The notes: generated by a model not told the origin, from the sequence alone. A stretch of DNA of 64,000 nucleotides from Allolobophora icterica (GCA_963556255.1 OY744607.1:44009452-44073451); one strand, 5' to 3'; counted from the first letter of the stretch, positions 38,069 to 47,093 are shown. Numbers and translations are program-made.

Positions 38069-38740
38069 AGTAGATGTCAAAGGTCTTTTTTAGCGCAGTA
38101 CCGTAATTACGTTTAAAAACCAGTTTTGACTGGCCTACAACACCCAGTTTTTCTGGTCCCCACCACCCCATTATCTCACCGAATTAAGAGGATGTCGATC
38201 TATACCATCTAGGCTTCCAGAGGGTCCTGAAACCCACGGACAATTATAGCAGACCGACTTCCAGGGCCTCCTGAGGGCCCACGAACGCTTTGTGTGACCA
38301 TTTTCATAGTTGTGACTGATAATATGGTCACAAGTGTCACAGTGTCACACTGAGCGGCTTCGGGACAGGGCCCACAGACCCTTATCAAAGATTGGTTTCC
38401 AAGCAGTGCCTATGGCTATCATGGCTTAGAAGTCTTTTGAATCGTGGTGTTAAGTGAGTCTTTGAAATCAGGCTCAATAGAAGTCCTTTGATATAAAGAC
38501 CGTCTCTAAGCCAATTCGGCCAAAGCCAAAAAATAAGGATCGTGGGTTGCCCTAACACATCAAACCGCAAGAGTGTCGTTTGCTGCCGGCCGAGACCCTC
38601 CCACGAGGCCGGCCCAAACCATTGGAGTGTGCCAGTAAAAATTATAGCCCACTAATCGTACGGCGGTGGTGCGCTAGGAATAACGGACTCACTACTCCAA
38701 CCACCTACGATGAAAACTTTTATTTTGAGGTTCGCGGACA
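38069..38740. repeat. Polinton left TIR (672 bp)
   Basis: Reverse complement of 53654-54325 without indels; one clear difference (38686 area, AACGGACT against AACAGACT). Contains GTGACTGATAATATNGTCAC at 38312-38331 and a GGCCGG-flanked hairpin near 38587-38617. The MLPAETLPRG frame in both TIRs is probably not a gene. The last codons of the first leftward gene lie in the inner edge. Confidence 0.95.
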
Positions 38741-39325
38741 AGTCCCAGTGCTGGTTAGTTTCTTTATTAGTTCCGCCACCATGTCGTCTTTGCTTTGACT
38801 CGGCAACTCTTTTTTTCCGCTCTTGCTTTGTATATCACGTTTCATCGTTCTATATTTTTCCTCCTCTCCCAGAATAAGTTTATATTCATCGTCGCTTATA
38901 GCTGTGTCTTCTAACGCCCGAGAAATATGGTCATGAACTGTGTTTAGCTTACTTTCCGCCAAAATACAAATTTCGTCGTGTTTTGAAGCTTTAGCAACGA
39001 AACTTCTACTTACAACATTTCCAATGATATCCAGAAAACTCGTCGCTATGGCCAAACTCTCCAGAACAATACCAGGAATAAAACCAATACCAGTGGCTAA
39101 CATAGCTGCCCCACCCACCCCAGTTCCAAGACTAACTATAGCAAGGCCGGCCGAGGCCCCATTAGCCACATCTACAACCCTCTTATACTTTTTGCACAGT
39201 TGTCCTCGACTTATCGCCTCAGATCTCAGGAATGCTTCTACTTCACCGATCTTCTGCAGACGAAAATTCTGCGACTTCGTGTCTGACGAAATTGTCGGCT
39301 CCGTAAGCGTTGGATACAAAGCCAT
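38720..39325 (-). CDS. Polinton hydrophobic protein, 201 aa
   Basis: Unknown function. Residues about 49-100 are dominated by Gly/Ala/Val/Ile-rich hydrophobic segments (GLAIVSLGTGVGGAAMLATG, IPGIVLESLAIATSFLDII), so a membrane-active or membrane-bound role is plausible. The C-terminal half is charged and helical (ISDDEYKLILGEEEKYRTMK). I recall similar proteins in other invertebrate Polintons and as stray genomic copies, unverified. The last codons lie within the left TIR. It follows the next gene with a 6-bp gap; the TAA of that gene is part of a CTATAAAAAACA leader. Confidence 0.85.
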   Translation of the reverse strand: MALYPTLTEPTISSDTKSQNFRLQKIGEVEAFLRSEAISRGQLCKKYKRVVDVANGASAGLAIVSLGTGVGGAAMLATGIGFIPGIVLESLAIATSFLDIIGNVVSRSFVAKASKHDEICILAESKLNTVHDHISRALEDTAISDDEYKLILGEEEKYRTMKRDIQSKSGKKELPSQSKDDMVAELIKKLTSTGTCPRTSK

Positions 39326-39331
39326 TGTTTT

Positions 39332-39886
39332 TTATAGTTGCTCTATTAGTAAAGTTACGTTTAAGTCGATAGATGAAGTACTTTCAACGCCTCTCTTTTT
39401 GCCTTCAATTCGGAAACTCGTTTGTCCTGGAACGAATATTGCCCTAGATGCATCAAATTGTCCACTTTGAATGTCAACTGTACGATCGATGCTACCCCCA
39501 GCAGCTGCCGGTGCTATAACGCGAACTGTTGCATCACCACCGCAAACACCAAAGACTGTAAGCTTCCAGAACCCGCACTCTAACGAAACCCCCTCATTGG
39601 TGGTTTGCAAACTTATACACGGAAAACGCGCAGCGGTCAATGGAAGAGTTTGCCACGCACTCGTGGTTACCGTTCCGGCCGCCGTATAGATATCGCGGTT
39701 GTGGTAATCGTCAGACACGAAGTCGATGTGCTGTTGAGGCACCGCGGTCAATAGCTCTGCGGTGGGCTTCGGGATGTCGTACCCCCAGTGGCCTACACCA
39801 CCTAGACTGTCTATGCTGTATTTGCACATGTCTATTTCTCCGTGTTGACGGAGATACCCCCGAATCTTGTAGTGCGCGTCAGTCAT
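39332..39886 (-). CDS. Polinton unknown virion-like protein, 184 aa
   Basis: No recognised family. Mostly predicted beta structure with Gly/Thr/Ser-rich stretches (AAGTVTTSAWQTLP, VCGGDATVRVIAPAAAGGS) and no long hydrophobic helix, compatible with a small structural or receptor-contact protein. Lies 7 bp after the fibre-like gene in the same direction, so the two may be expressed together. Start is the only reasonable ATG, preceded by TATAGAAAAAAT. Confidence 0.8.
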   Translation of the reverse strand: MTDAHYKIRGYLRQHGEIDMCKYSIDSLGGVGHWGYDIPKPTAELLTAVPQQHIDFVSDDYHNRDIYTAAGTVTTSAWQTLPLTAARFPCISLQTTNEGVSLECGFWKLTVFGVCGGDATVRVIAPAAAGGSIDRTVDIQSGQFDASRAIFVPGQTSFRIEGKKRGVESTSSIDLNVTLLIEQL

Positions 39887-39893
39887 ATTTTTT

Positions 39894-42059
39894 CTATACT
39901 ACTGACTGTCCCTCGTGTTTAAAATATGTATAGATCTGGAAGTAGGATATTCCAAAAGTAGGTTGTGGTGGGCTGGTGGCCAAGACCATCAGCCTGAATT
40001 TTTTGTATACTCTGTCATCAGTGAAGGTGAACTCTTGTGCAGAATTAGTCAAAGTGGCAGTGGAGGAAATGAGAGCATTGAATCTCATCGAATCGGTGGG
40101 TGGAGTCCCATAAATCTCCCAGGACGTGATACGTGGTGCAGTAGGACTAGATCCCCCAGCCAGACTAACCTTCCATACTTTCACAGGCGTCGGGCATTCA
40201 ATCTGTAACCAAGTCCCACCATCCAAAATACCGGCTCTCGATGTGGACGCCGTCTTCCACTCACCTCTCACACCCGAGTTGAATGCCATATGAGGCGGGT
40301 TAGTGGGTAAAGATTCGTTGGCTGAGGCAATAAAACCCGTTTCGGAAACGTTTCTGGATAGGGGCGGAATGTGGCCGCTGTAGTTGAGAATCTTGATGCT
40401 CGTCACGTATTGCCTTTCATTAGCTATCTCTCTGTCTACATACTGCTTGTTGGTCAGGTACCATGGTCCCGCGGGCAGCGTACCATTATCCGTAGTGGCA
40501 TCAGTGATCAGCTGCGCCACTTGTTTTAAACTCGCTGCGTCGCTATCGGATCCTGGAATTTCTGTTGGGAGCCCAGTCACTCTTTTGCCACCCATGGCCA
40601 AATCACCAGTCATAGAATCGCCGCTTTTGAGCACGCACGCGTTCCTGACGATAACATCTTGCTCGTTGGCGTACCTCTTAGCAGCTTCAGCTTTCTGGTC
40701 CGCATAGAGTCTAACGGAAGCTCCAATCTCAGCGTTTTTCACGTCAACGTATCGTTTATTTGTCACATGCAACGGTTCTGTTGGTACTCTATCACTCTTT
40801 GTCATGTTGTCGGCGATCAGCTTCGATACTTGTGCCATACTCGTCGCGTCGCTTTCGGACGTTGCTGCGCCCGTAGGGAGCCCAGTAACTCTTTTACCGC
40901 CCATGATTAAATCACCAGTCATTGCATCACCAGCTTTAAGCACGCATGCGCTCCTAACGATAACATCTTGCTCGTTGGCGTACGTCTTAGCAGCTTCAGC
41001 TTTCTGGTCCGCATAGAGTCTAACTGAAGCTCCAATCTCAGCGTTTTTCGCGTCCACATACCGTTTGTTAGTCAAGTACTTTGGTCCAGCCGGCGCCGTA
41101 TCATTATTCATAGTGGCATCAGTGATCAGCTGCGTCACCTGTTTCAAACTCGCGGCGTCGCTATCGGATCCTGGAATTTCTGTTGGCAGCCCAGTCACTC
41201 TTTTGCCACCCATGGTCAAATCACCAGTCATAGAATCGCCGCTTTTGAGCACATGCCCGCCTCTTACGATAGCATGCTTCTCGTCCACATATCTTCTAGC
41301 GGTGGTGACCTTCTCATCCACGTACTGTCTGTAAGAAGCGTCGCGGGAATCTACATACCGCTTATTCACCACATGCAACGACTCCGTTGGTACTCTATCG
41401 AGTTTTACTAGAGCGCCAGCGACCGCTGTTGACACTTGTTTCCAACTCGCTGCGTCGCTATCGGATCCTGAAATTTCTGTTGGGAGCCCAGTAACTCGGT
41501 GGCCGCCCATAACTAAACTTCCAGTCATTACGCCGCCGGATTTGAGCACGCACGCATTCCTGACGATAACATCTTGCTCGTTAACATAACTTTTAACAAT
41601 AAGGTCCTTGTCATCTGCATACTGCCTAACGGAATCTCTCAGCCCCGCATTCTTCTCGTCCGTGTACTGCCTGGCATCGATAAGTTTTTGGTCTGCATGA
41701 TTTTCGGCTGCGGTCGCCTTCTGGTCCGCGTATCGTACCACTTGTGCCCAGCTCGCAGCGTCGCTTTCAGACGCACCAGCGTCTGTGGGCAGCCCAGTAA
41801 CTTTGTGGCCACCCATTTTTAGAACACCAGACATCGTTCCACCGGTGATTTGTAAGTTGTCCTGATCTATGATGTCTGCATAAGCCTTTGTCGCGGCGTC
41901 TGTTTCCATCGTGGGCGTTCCCACGTTTGTCAGTCGAAAACCTCCAGCCGACAGAATTCCCATCATGGTATCACCCGCTTTGTGGACGAGCCCAGCGGCG
42001 CTTATCTGCCCCCCTCCCACCCCACCTCCACCGTCTCTTCCAAATTTATCAACCGGCAT
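39894..42059 (-). CDS. Fibre-like protein with phage-type repeats, 721 aa
   Basis: Six repeats of the type GDSMTGDLTMGGKRVTGLP (from residue about 28 to 510), each followed by SESDAASWAQV-type and NKRYVD-type segments and by helical stretches (YADQKAEAAKTYANEQDVIV). This repeat is characteristic of bacteriophage tail-fibre shafts, which form trimeric stalks. A Gly-rich N-terminus (GGGGVGGG) precedes it. The last 160 residues form a separate beta-rich domain (WLQIECPTPVKVWKVSLAGG, VYKKFRLMVLAT) that resembles discoidin/F5-F8 carbohydrate-binding domains. Inferred role: spike or receptor-binding fibre. Start preceded by TATATAAAAA. Confidence 0.85.
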   Translation of the reverse strand: MPVDKFGRDGGGGVGGGQISAAGLVHKAGDTMMGILSAGGFRLTNVGTPTMETDAATKAYADIIDQDNLQITGGTMSGVLKMGGHKVTGLPTDAGASESDAASWAQVVRYADQKATAAENHADQKLIDARQYTDEKNAGLRDSVRQYADDKDLIVKSYVNEQDVIVRNACVLKSGGVMTGSLVMGGHRVTGLPTEISGSDSDAASWKQVSTAVAGALVKLDRVPTESLHVVNKRYVDSRDASYRQYVDEKVTTARRYVDEKHAIVRGGHVLKSGDSMTGDLTMGGKRVTGLPTEIPGSDSDAASLKQVTQLITDATMNNDTAPAGPKYLTNKRYVDAKNAEIGASVRLYADQKAEAAKTYANEQDVIVRSACVLKAGDAMTGDLIMGGKRVTGLPTGAATSESDATSMAQVSKLIADNMTKSDRVPTEPLHVTNKRYVDVKNAEIGASVRLYADQKAEAAKRYANEQDVIVRNACVLKSGDSMTGDLAMGGKRVTGLPTEIPGSDSDAASLKQVAQLITDATTDNGTLPAGPWYLTNKQYVDREIANERQYVTSIKILNYSGHIPPLSRNVSETGFIASANESLPTNPPHMAFNSGVRGEWKTASTSRAGILDGGTWLQIECPTPVKVWKVSLAGGSSPTAPRITSWEIYGTPPTDSMRFNALISSTATLTNSAQEFTFTDDRVYKKFRLMVLATSPPQPTFGISYFQIYTYFKHEGQSVV

Positions 42060-42087
42060 TTTTTATATACAAAAAGGTGACGGAAGT

Positions 42088-42453
42088 CTAACATAAGTCA
42101 AGCACGATATCTTCAAAATTCTTTCCAGCAGCGAGCTCTATTAGCACGGCTAGGCAGAGATGACCACATACCACATCATCTGGCCCCTGTAGCTGAAATG
42201 TTTGTGTTCTTATAGGATTTTTTAAATATCTAGAAATTTCGAGAGGCGGATCCAGCCCATAACTGTCAAAATAGACGGCTTTTGGTCCATCTATCCAATA
42301 GGCGACCCAGTGAGTACCATCACCAGAACCGGAATCCAGATTAACAACTCCACACTCCTTCTCACGAGCCACGGCGGGCAGACCATCTCGCATGAAAACA
42401 CCGCGGAAATGCGGCAGCGCTCTGGCAACTTTCTCTATGTCAAAGTTGCTCAG
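42088..42453 (-). CDS. PRO: Adenain-like cysteine protease (maturation)
   Basis: Ulp1/adenovirus-type cysteine protease expected to process virion proteins. Catalytic set visible: His in GDGTHWVAYW, acidic residue in VYFDSYG, Cys in VCGHLCLAVL. About 121 aa if started at the CTG at 42453. The first ATG (42393) leaves only 101 aa and removes a conserved-looking N-terminal segment (FDIEKVARALPHFRGVF) that is open in frame. No ATG exists upstream before an in-frame stop. CTG initiation is therefore an inference; the alternative is a shorter protein or a mutated start. The CTG lies 5 bp after the stop of the preceding gene. Confidence 0.85.
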   Translation of the reverse strand: MSNFDIEKVARALPHFRGVFMRDGLPAVAREKECGVVNLDSGSGDGTHWVAYWIDGPKAVYFDSYGLDPPLEISRYLKNPIRTQTFQLQGPDDVVCGHLCLAVLIELAAGKNFEDIVLDLC

Positions 42454-42458
42454 CGGTT

Positions 42459-43031
42459 TTAGTTTTTTTGTCCGATGTACAGGCCGGATCCTTTACACAT
42501 TGAACAGCAACCACCATAAGTCTGGCGCCCGAGATATAAACCGGTCCCGCGGACCTGAGCTTCGAGTTCGCGATTGTGACGCGCGGCCTCTGCTAAAGCC
42601 GCGTCGTCGATCCGTTTTTTCTCGGCTTGGGCCGCATCGCTGGCCTGTTTCTTGCGCAGAGCCTCTGCATCGCTGGCCTGTTTGTTGTGCACGGCCTTTG
42701 CCACCTCGGCGGCCCCTCCAGCCGCGGCACCCACCGCGGTTAACCCGCCAAAAATCAGCGGGAGGAGAGCCAGTAGTGGAAGAAATCCGCCCGATTTTGT
42801 CATCTTTTTCAATTGTGTTTTGGTGAATCTCAGCTCCATGCCAACGCCTTCCGAAATCTTCCTCACGATTCGGGCGGCTTGAACTTTCGTAAGCGCGAGC
42901 TTATCTTCTCCACGAAGCTGGCCATGAGCGAGTCGGATCGTGGCACCAGTGCCGGCGCGCGCAGCTCTAGCTAATGTTTGCTTTTGCCCTTCGGTCAGTG
43001 AAAGGCCGAACGCAACGTATTCAGTTTTCAT
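42459..43031 (-). CDS. Polinton minor core-like protein, 190 aa
   Basis: Start MKTEYVAFGLSLTEGQKQTL. Centre has a hydrophobic stretch (GGFLPLLALLPLIFGGLTAV, residues about 80-99) with Gly/Ala-rich helix after it, then a charged Ala-rich coiled-coil-like region (NKQASDAEALRKKQASDAAQ) and a C-terminus with two related GTGLYLGRQT / GSGLYIGQKN blocks around a CCSMC cluster. From memory this layout is shared by a small virion protein in many Polintons/adintoviruses compared with adenovirus core peptides. Exact role unproven. Confidence 0.8.
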   Translation of the reverse strand: MKTEYVAFGLSLTEGQKQTLARAARAGTGATIRLAHGQLRGEDKLALTKVQAARIVRKISEGVGMELRFTKTQLKKMTKSGGFLPLLALLPLIFGGLTAVGAAAGGAAEVAKAVHNKQASDAEALRKKQASDAAQAEKKRIDDAALAEAARHNRELEAQVRGTGLYLGRQTYGGCCSMCKGSGLYIGQKN

Positions 43032-43088
43032 TTTTGGAAAAAATATATCTAAAAGAGGGCCTTGTATCTAAATGTGAAAAACCGATTT

Positions 43089-44384
43089 CTAGTAGACGAC
43101 GTTGAATTTGCTGCCATCCGATTCAAAATTCAGGAGTCGGTCGCTGATCAGGACGGCATATGCTGTCGTATTATTTGGTACCCCTTCGTTAAAGTCCACC
43201 TTGATTTGTATGTCCTGTACAGAGGTTTTAAGTCGTTCAGATTGCCTCCGCACGTCCAGAACGAAGATCGGAAACAAATCTACAAATTCGATTGGTGTCG
43301 GTTGGCATGACGATTCACGCGCGTCTATGCCGCAATATTCTTCCTTGAAGTCACGTAGGGCCTTGTAAGCGCGAGAGGTTGTCCTCTTGGTGAAGTCGAG
43401 ATTCATGTCAACCACCGGGTAGCGATCGCTGTTGAGCATAGCGAAAATGTTGCGAACCTGCACATGGTCAAACAGTGCCGGATTCTGGCCTTGATGTGCA
43501 TTCTTTCCAGTCTGAAAAGCAACAAGAATCCAGCGTGGCTTTTCCGTGCCCGACTTAACGCTCAAACGCCAGGAAAAAGTCGTCGCTCGTGGCACCGCAA
43601 TGTTGTCGCATTGCATGGCGCGGAATGCTACAGGTACCTTAACCTTGGCTTCAATCTGCTTCATAAGCATGCTTTTATACTCCAAAGCGGGTATTATATG
43701 CGGCATGAACCAGGAGAGTTTAGTCAGCGCGATCTGGCCATTGGCCGCAGCGGCTTCCTTGAAGATCGCGTCTGCATCCCCCTGCCGGCTCAGCAGTAAA
43801 GAGTGTTTGATCCCGTATACGACCTTGTGATAATCATCGCAAAAACCGAATAGATGTCTTAAGGGAACGATGAATGAAAATGTGCCGATGGGGACGGGTT
43901 TTCCAATGATCATCAGTCGACGGGCCTCGAAGCCGATATTCGCGGCCGCCGCCGCCGCACTCGTGTCCTTCTGCCAACACATGTTTAAACCTTCGCCTTT
44001 GGAAAAATCATCGCCGTATACCAGCATGCCTTTCATCGTCGTGGCTTGCCCAGGTGACATGACATTCTCTATCTCGGTATTGTTAGCCAGGTATCGAATT
44101 TGAGAAAACATGTACGGGATAGCATTGTTGATGAATGACACCAACGAGTCTGCGTTGTAACCCGCGCCAGTTGATGTAATCCTGCCCTCCACAAGAAGGT
44201 AACTCTTAGAAGGCTGCGTGAAAATGTCTTGGTTCTGGATGTCTATCTGTATGGCCTGGCCATTGTTAATAGCCGCAGGGTTTTGTGATTCATACTCGCG
44301 GTATTCAAACGATTCGATGCTATTATCATCGGGTACCGCCGAAGCGATGTCCAACATTTCACTCGGCACGTCAAATGCCGCCAT
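43089..44384 (-). CDS. MCP: Major capsid protein (double jelly-roll), 431 aa
   Basis: Expected hexon-type capsid subunit. Family features: an N-terminal ESFEYREYESQNPAAINNG region, the IPYMFSQIRYLANNTEIENV strand-loop segment and FSFIVPLRHLFGFCDDYHKV, which I recognise from Polinton capsid proteins. Length is at the lower end of that family. Preceded by a TTATAATA leader directly before ATG. No breaks. It lies between the minor core-like gene and the basic amphipathic protein, the usual morphogenesis cluster. Confidence 0.88.
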   Translation of the reverse strand: MAAFDVPSEMLDIASAVPDDNSIESFEYREYESQNPAAINNGQAIQIDIQNQDIFTQPSKSYLLVEGRITSTGAGYNADSLVSFINNAIPYMFSQIRYLANNTEIENVMSPGQATTMKGMLVYGDDFSKGEGLNMCWQKDTSAAAAAANIGFEARRLMIIGKPVPIGTFSFIVPLRHLFGFCDDYHKVVYGIKHSLLLSRQGDADAIFKEAAAANGQIALTKLSWFMPHIIPALEYKSMLMKQIEAKVKVPVAFRAMQCDNIAVPRATTFSWRLSVKSGTEKPRWILVAFQTGKNAHQGQNPALFDHVQVRNIFAMLNSDRYPVVDMNLDFTKRTTSRAYKALRDFKEEYCGIDARESSCQPTPIEFVDLFPIFVLDVRRQSERLKTSVQDIQIKVDFNEGVPNNTTAYAVLISDRLLNFESDGSKFNVVY

Positions 44385-44497
44385 TATTATAAGTAAAAAA
44401 GTTCAAGCTTCAATTATTAATCATGCTGTAAATGAAATTCATGTGTGGCGGGTAAAGCATTTTTTGCGTTTTATGAATTAGTCGGAATTTTTTTATT
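44385..44497. promoter_or_regulatory. Likely promoter of the capsid gene
   Basis: Short AT-rich gap between two leftward genes; contains TTATAATA just before the MCP start on the minus strand. Inferred from position and composition only. Confidence 0.35.
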
Positions 44498-44956
44498 TCA
44501 TTTTGCGAGAAACAGACCCTTGCCGCCGCGACTCGGCTTTATAGTTTTGAAACCGGATCCAGCAATACGGCTGTTTATGTCAGCCATTGCCGGAACAACG
44601 GGTGGCGGACTCACAGCCAGTTGTTTTAAGTATTCGATGCTCTTGTCGCTGAGCGCCTTCTCCAAAGGTGCGGGGACAACGGGCGCGGCAGCCGAATTTT
44701 CATTTCGTAAATGAGCTTCATTTACGGCTGCAGCGCGTCTCGCTTTCACGGCATCAACAATTTGCCTGACGGCAGATGCTGTTGTGGCGCCGGCTTTCGC
44801 GACATTACCAACCGCCTTGGCAACGTTTGTGATTGTGCCTCTATTCGCCGAAATGAAGGAGCCTGCACGGCCAAGGAAACCCGCGATTTTGGGTATCCAG
44901 TCGAAAAGTCCACCACCCACGACACGACGCCGCTTTTTAATTCCAAGAACCAACAT
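44498..44956 (-). CDS. Basic amphipathic virion protein, 152 aa
   Basis: I choose the ATG at 44956 (MLVLGIKKRRRVVGGGLFDW) because the basic start and GGG-LFDWIPKI are the conserved-looking N-terminus; an upstream ATG at 44986 would overlap the next gene by 8 bp. KKRRR may bind DNA or act as a nuclear signal. Residues about 15-70 form Ala/Gly-rich amphipathic helices, as in adenovirus pVI/pX-type minor proteins. C-terminus RGGKGLFLAK. Likely a minor core or membrane-active capsid component. Confidence 0.8.
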   Translation of the reverse strand: MLVLGIKKRRRVVGGGLFDWIPKIAGFLGRAGSFISANRGTITNVAKAVGNVAKAGATTASAVRQIVDAVKARRAAAVNEAHLRNENSAAAPVVPAPLEKALSDKSIEYLKQLAVSPPPVVPAMADINSRIAGSGFKTIKPSRGGKGLFLAK

Positions 44957-44978
44957 TAGAATATTTAAGTGTGAACAT

Positions 44979-45779
44979 TTACGCACTGCGGATGTGAAAC
45001 CTTATAGTTACTGTCTCACCGCGGAGGTTTAATTGTTCACCATTCTGGTCGGTCAGCCACACACGAATGCCCTGTACGTTACCAGCCGGTGCAACTGGTA
45101 GGTACACCAGATTTTTCGGAGACTCGATTACCTTGTAGCCGGGCGACACATCCGGGAAAAAACTGTAGATTACTGGCAGCTGGCTACCATTTCGATACGA
45201 TCCAGAGATAATGTCACAATTTACCAGGATTGTGTCCACGCGGAGAATATCGACTGGATTTTCTCCCTCTTTATAACCACTACCAAGCCTCTGAGGGTTA
45301 AAACCGAGCATTTGCCTGATGGTAGATTGAGCCATATTTACCTTATATAGGGCATTCGTAATTTTTATGAAGGCGCGTAGGGTAGATGCGTTAGCTCCTA
45401 TGGTAATAGGAGAATTAAAGCCGAGTGGTGCCACACCCGTCGGAGAATTTTGCTTTTCTAACTGCCTACCGATTTCATCATTAATCTGTGCGATCTCGTA
45501 GCTTCCGTCGGGCAAAATGATCGTCTTCCACGTCACACCATTGTCGGTGCTGTAGACGAACTTGTTATTTGAACTGTCAATGTTCGGAATCGAATTATAA
45601 GTTTCAAGATTGACCAAAGCAAGCTCAAAGCGTCTTTTTGGATCCAGGTACAGCGGTGGTGAGAAAGCCGTGGTCCACCCTGTTGTATCTGAGGAAACAA
45701 CTATGCTAAAATTCTCCTTAGGCTGCAAAAGTTCTCGAATTTCTTCGAGTAGTTTCTCCGAGCGTTCCATCTGAGCCAT
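44979..45779 (-). CDS. mCP: Penton-like minor capsid protein, 266 aa
   Basis: Single jelly-roll type vertex protein expected. Visible: FSIVVSSDTTGWTTAFSPPL, RRFELALVNLETYNSIPNID, then WKTIILPDGSYEIAQINDEI and a C-terminal beta strand GETVTIRFHIRS. This pattern is shared by minor capsid proteins of Polintons. The ATG at 45779 gives MAQMERSEKLL; a second ATG three codons on is equally possible. Confidence 0.85.
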   Translation of the reverse strand: MAQMERSEKLLEEIRELLQPKENFSIVVSSDTTGWTTAFSPPLYLDPKRRFELALVNLETYNSIPNIDSSNNKFVYSTDNGVTWKTIILPDGSYEIAQINDEIGRQLEKQNSPTGVAPLGFNSPITIGANASTLRAFIKITNALYKVNMAQSTIRQMLGFNPQRLGSGYKEGENPVDILRVDTILVNCDIISGSYRNGSQLPVIYSFFPDVSPGYKVIESPKNLVYLPVAPAGNVQGIRVWLTDQNGEQLNLRGETVTIRFHIRSA

Positions 45780-45797
45780 GAATTTTGTTTTCTATTT

Positions 45798-46910
45798 CTA
45801 TTTTATGAGCATGTTTCTATTCAATTCGAGTGCCAGCTCTTTGGAGATCGCACCGGAACGCAGTAACTCATCAAGAATGGCGGAGATTTCGTTGCCGAGA
45901 CCAGTATTTCCCGCGGCCTTAGAGGCCACCAAAAGCTGCAACCTCTCTACCAGGGCGTTTGGGTCATTATAAAATTGCACCGCGCCGCCACGAATCAGCT
46001 GGAACTTTTTACTTTTCCGGCCATGAATAGGCAGACCAGACATCTGTACGAGCTTTTTAAAAGTCTCGATTGCTTGAGGAGAGTATTGCTTAGTCTTAAC
46101 GAATCGTTTCGTTAACAGGCTGAACAACGACTCATCGGCCGGAGATTCGAGAACAAGGCTGCCACCTTTAAACACTCTCAGTCTACCAGCAGACAGCGCG
46201 ACGGGGTCAACGGAGAGCTCACCCAAGGCGTTACCTTGTAATTTAAGAGGAACGGCTGGGACACTGAAACCCTTTCCCTTTTTGATGAGGCTGTGGCCCG
46301 CTAGCAGTGTATGGATTCGCTTTTTATATTCCCTTAGGGCTTCGATATCTGCAGTCACCTCATCTACCTTTTCTTCGTCTCCTTGCTTATTGGCTTTCCT
46401 TTTCTCTTTGCCCAGGGTGTGGCGATTATAGTGATTTACCTCACCGATTATCTTTTCAGCACCTGCAATGTCGGCTAAATCGAGCTCGCTCGGAGGTTTA
46501 AACCCATGCCGTGTGATTGCCGCGACGTTGAGATATTTGTTTGGATCTACTAACAATGCGGGGGGAATTCGGGATGTTGGAAGCGCTGGAAGGGCTGGAG
46601 CGGCCGTTGGAGCAACTGCTCCCACGGAATCACCGAACAACGCTGCTATCGGGTTATAATTAGCAGACTCTGAAATCTGTGCTGGCAAATCCTGTAAAGC
46701 GCTGGTAACTTTCTGCAACTCCTTAGACGTAGCCGCCTGTGATTCAGCCGTGGCTGTGGCGATTGGTTTGAAAAGCTTTGCCGCATCGTACTGAAGGTTG
46801 GCTTCACCGAGCTTCTCATCCACGAAACGCTGTCTCAATCGATTTCTACGAGCTAAGTAATCCTGAGTTAACGCGTCTCGCTCCTGTTTAGACGAAACCT
46901 TTGTCCACAT
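45798..46910 (-). CDS. Conserved Polinton protein, 370 aa
   Basis: Function unknown. N-terminal helical, charged region (MWTKVSSKQERDALTQDYLA), a Pro/Ala-rich linker (about 110-125), and a C-terminal segment FYNDPNALVERLQLLVASKA / GNTGLGNEISAILDELLRSG that I recall from uncharacterised proteins linked to invertebrate Polintons. Its start region, including ATGTGGACAAA, is duplicated 137 bp upstream (47039-47080). Probably a virion or scaffold component given its place in the block. Confidence 0.82.
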   Translation of the reverse strand: MWTKVSSKQERDALTQDYLARRNRLRQRFVDEKLGEANLQYDAAKLFKPIATATAESQAATSKELQKVTSALQDLPAQISESANYNPIAALFGDSVGAVAPTAAPALPALPTSRIPPALLVDPNKYLNVAAITRHGFKPPSELDLADIAGAEKIIGEVNHYNRHTLGKEKRKANKQGDEEKVDEVTADIEALREYKKRIHTLLAGHSLIKKGKGFSVPAVPLKLQGNALGELSVDPVALSAGRLRVFKGGSLVLESPADESLFSLLTKRFVKTKQYSPQAIETFKKLVQMSGLPIHGRKSKKFQLIRGGAVQFYNDPNALVERLQLLVASKAAGNTGLGNEISAILDELLRSGAISKELALELNRNMLIK

Positions 46911-47093
46911 CGTGGTTGTATGTCGACTATATCTTGTAAGTTCTCAAGTGTGACAAGTTTCACAATGTGACTGATAATATCGTCACAACTGTCACGCTAA
47001 GGTATTTTTTTATACACATTCAATCAATCAGTAACGATAACTTTTGTCCACATCGTGGTTGTATGTCGGCTATATGTTGCCTATATCGTGTCT
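46911..47093. promoter_or_regulatory. Gap with duplicated leader and GTGAC palindrome
   Basis: Holds GTGACTGATAATATNGTCAC at 46967-46986, the same motif as in both TIRs, next to GTGACA repeats, and a second copy (47039-47080) of the leader and start of the 370-aa gene that stops after about nine codons. A control region is a reasonable guess. Confidence 0.5.

Noticed and set aside
38580..38798. MLPAETLPRG frame in both Polinton TIRs
   Set aside because: It is duplicated only because it lies in the TIR; no domain and no expected gene there, though its openness in both copies keeps a small doubt.
40384..42096. Plus-strand ORFs opposite the fibre-like and capsid genes
   Set aside because: Shadow frames of the leftward genes with repeat-driven similarity; no independent domain.
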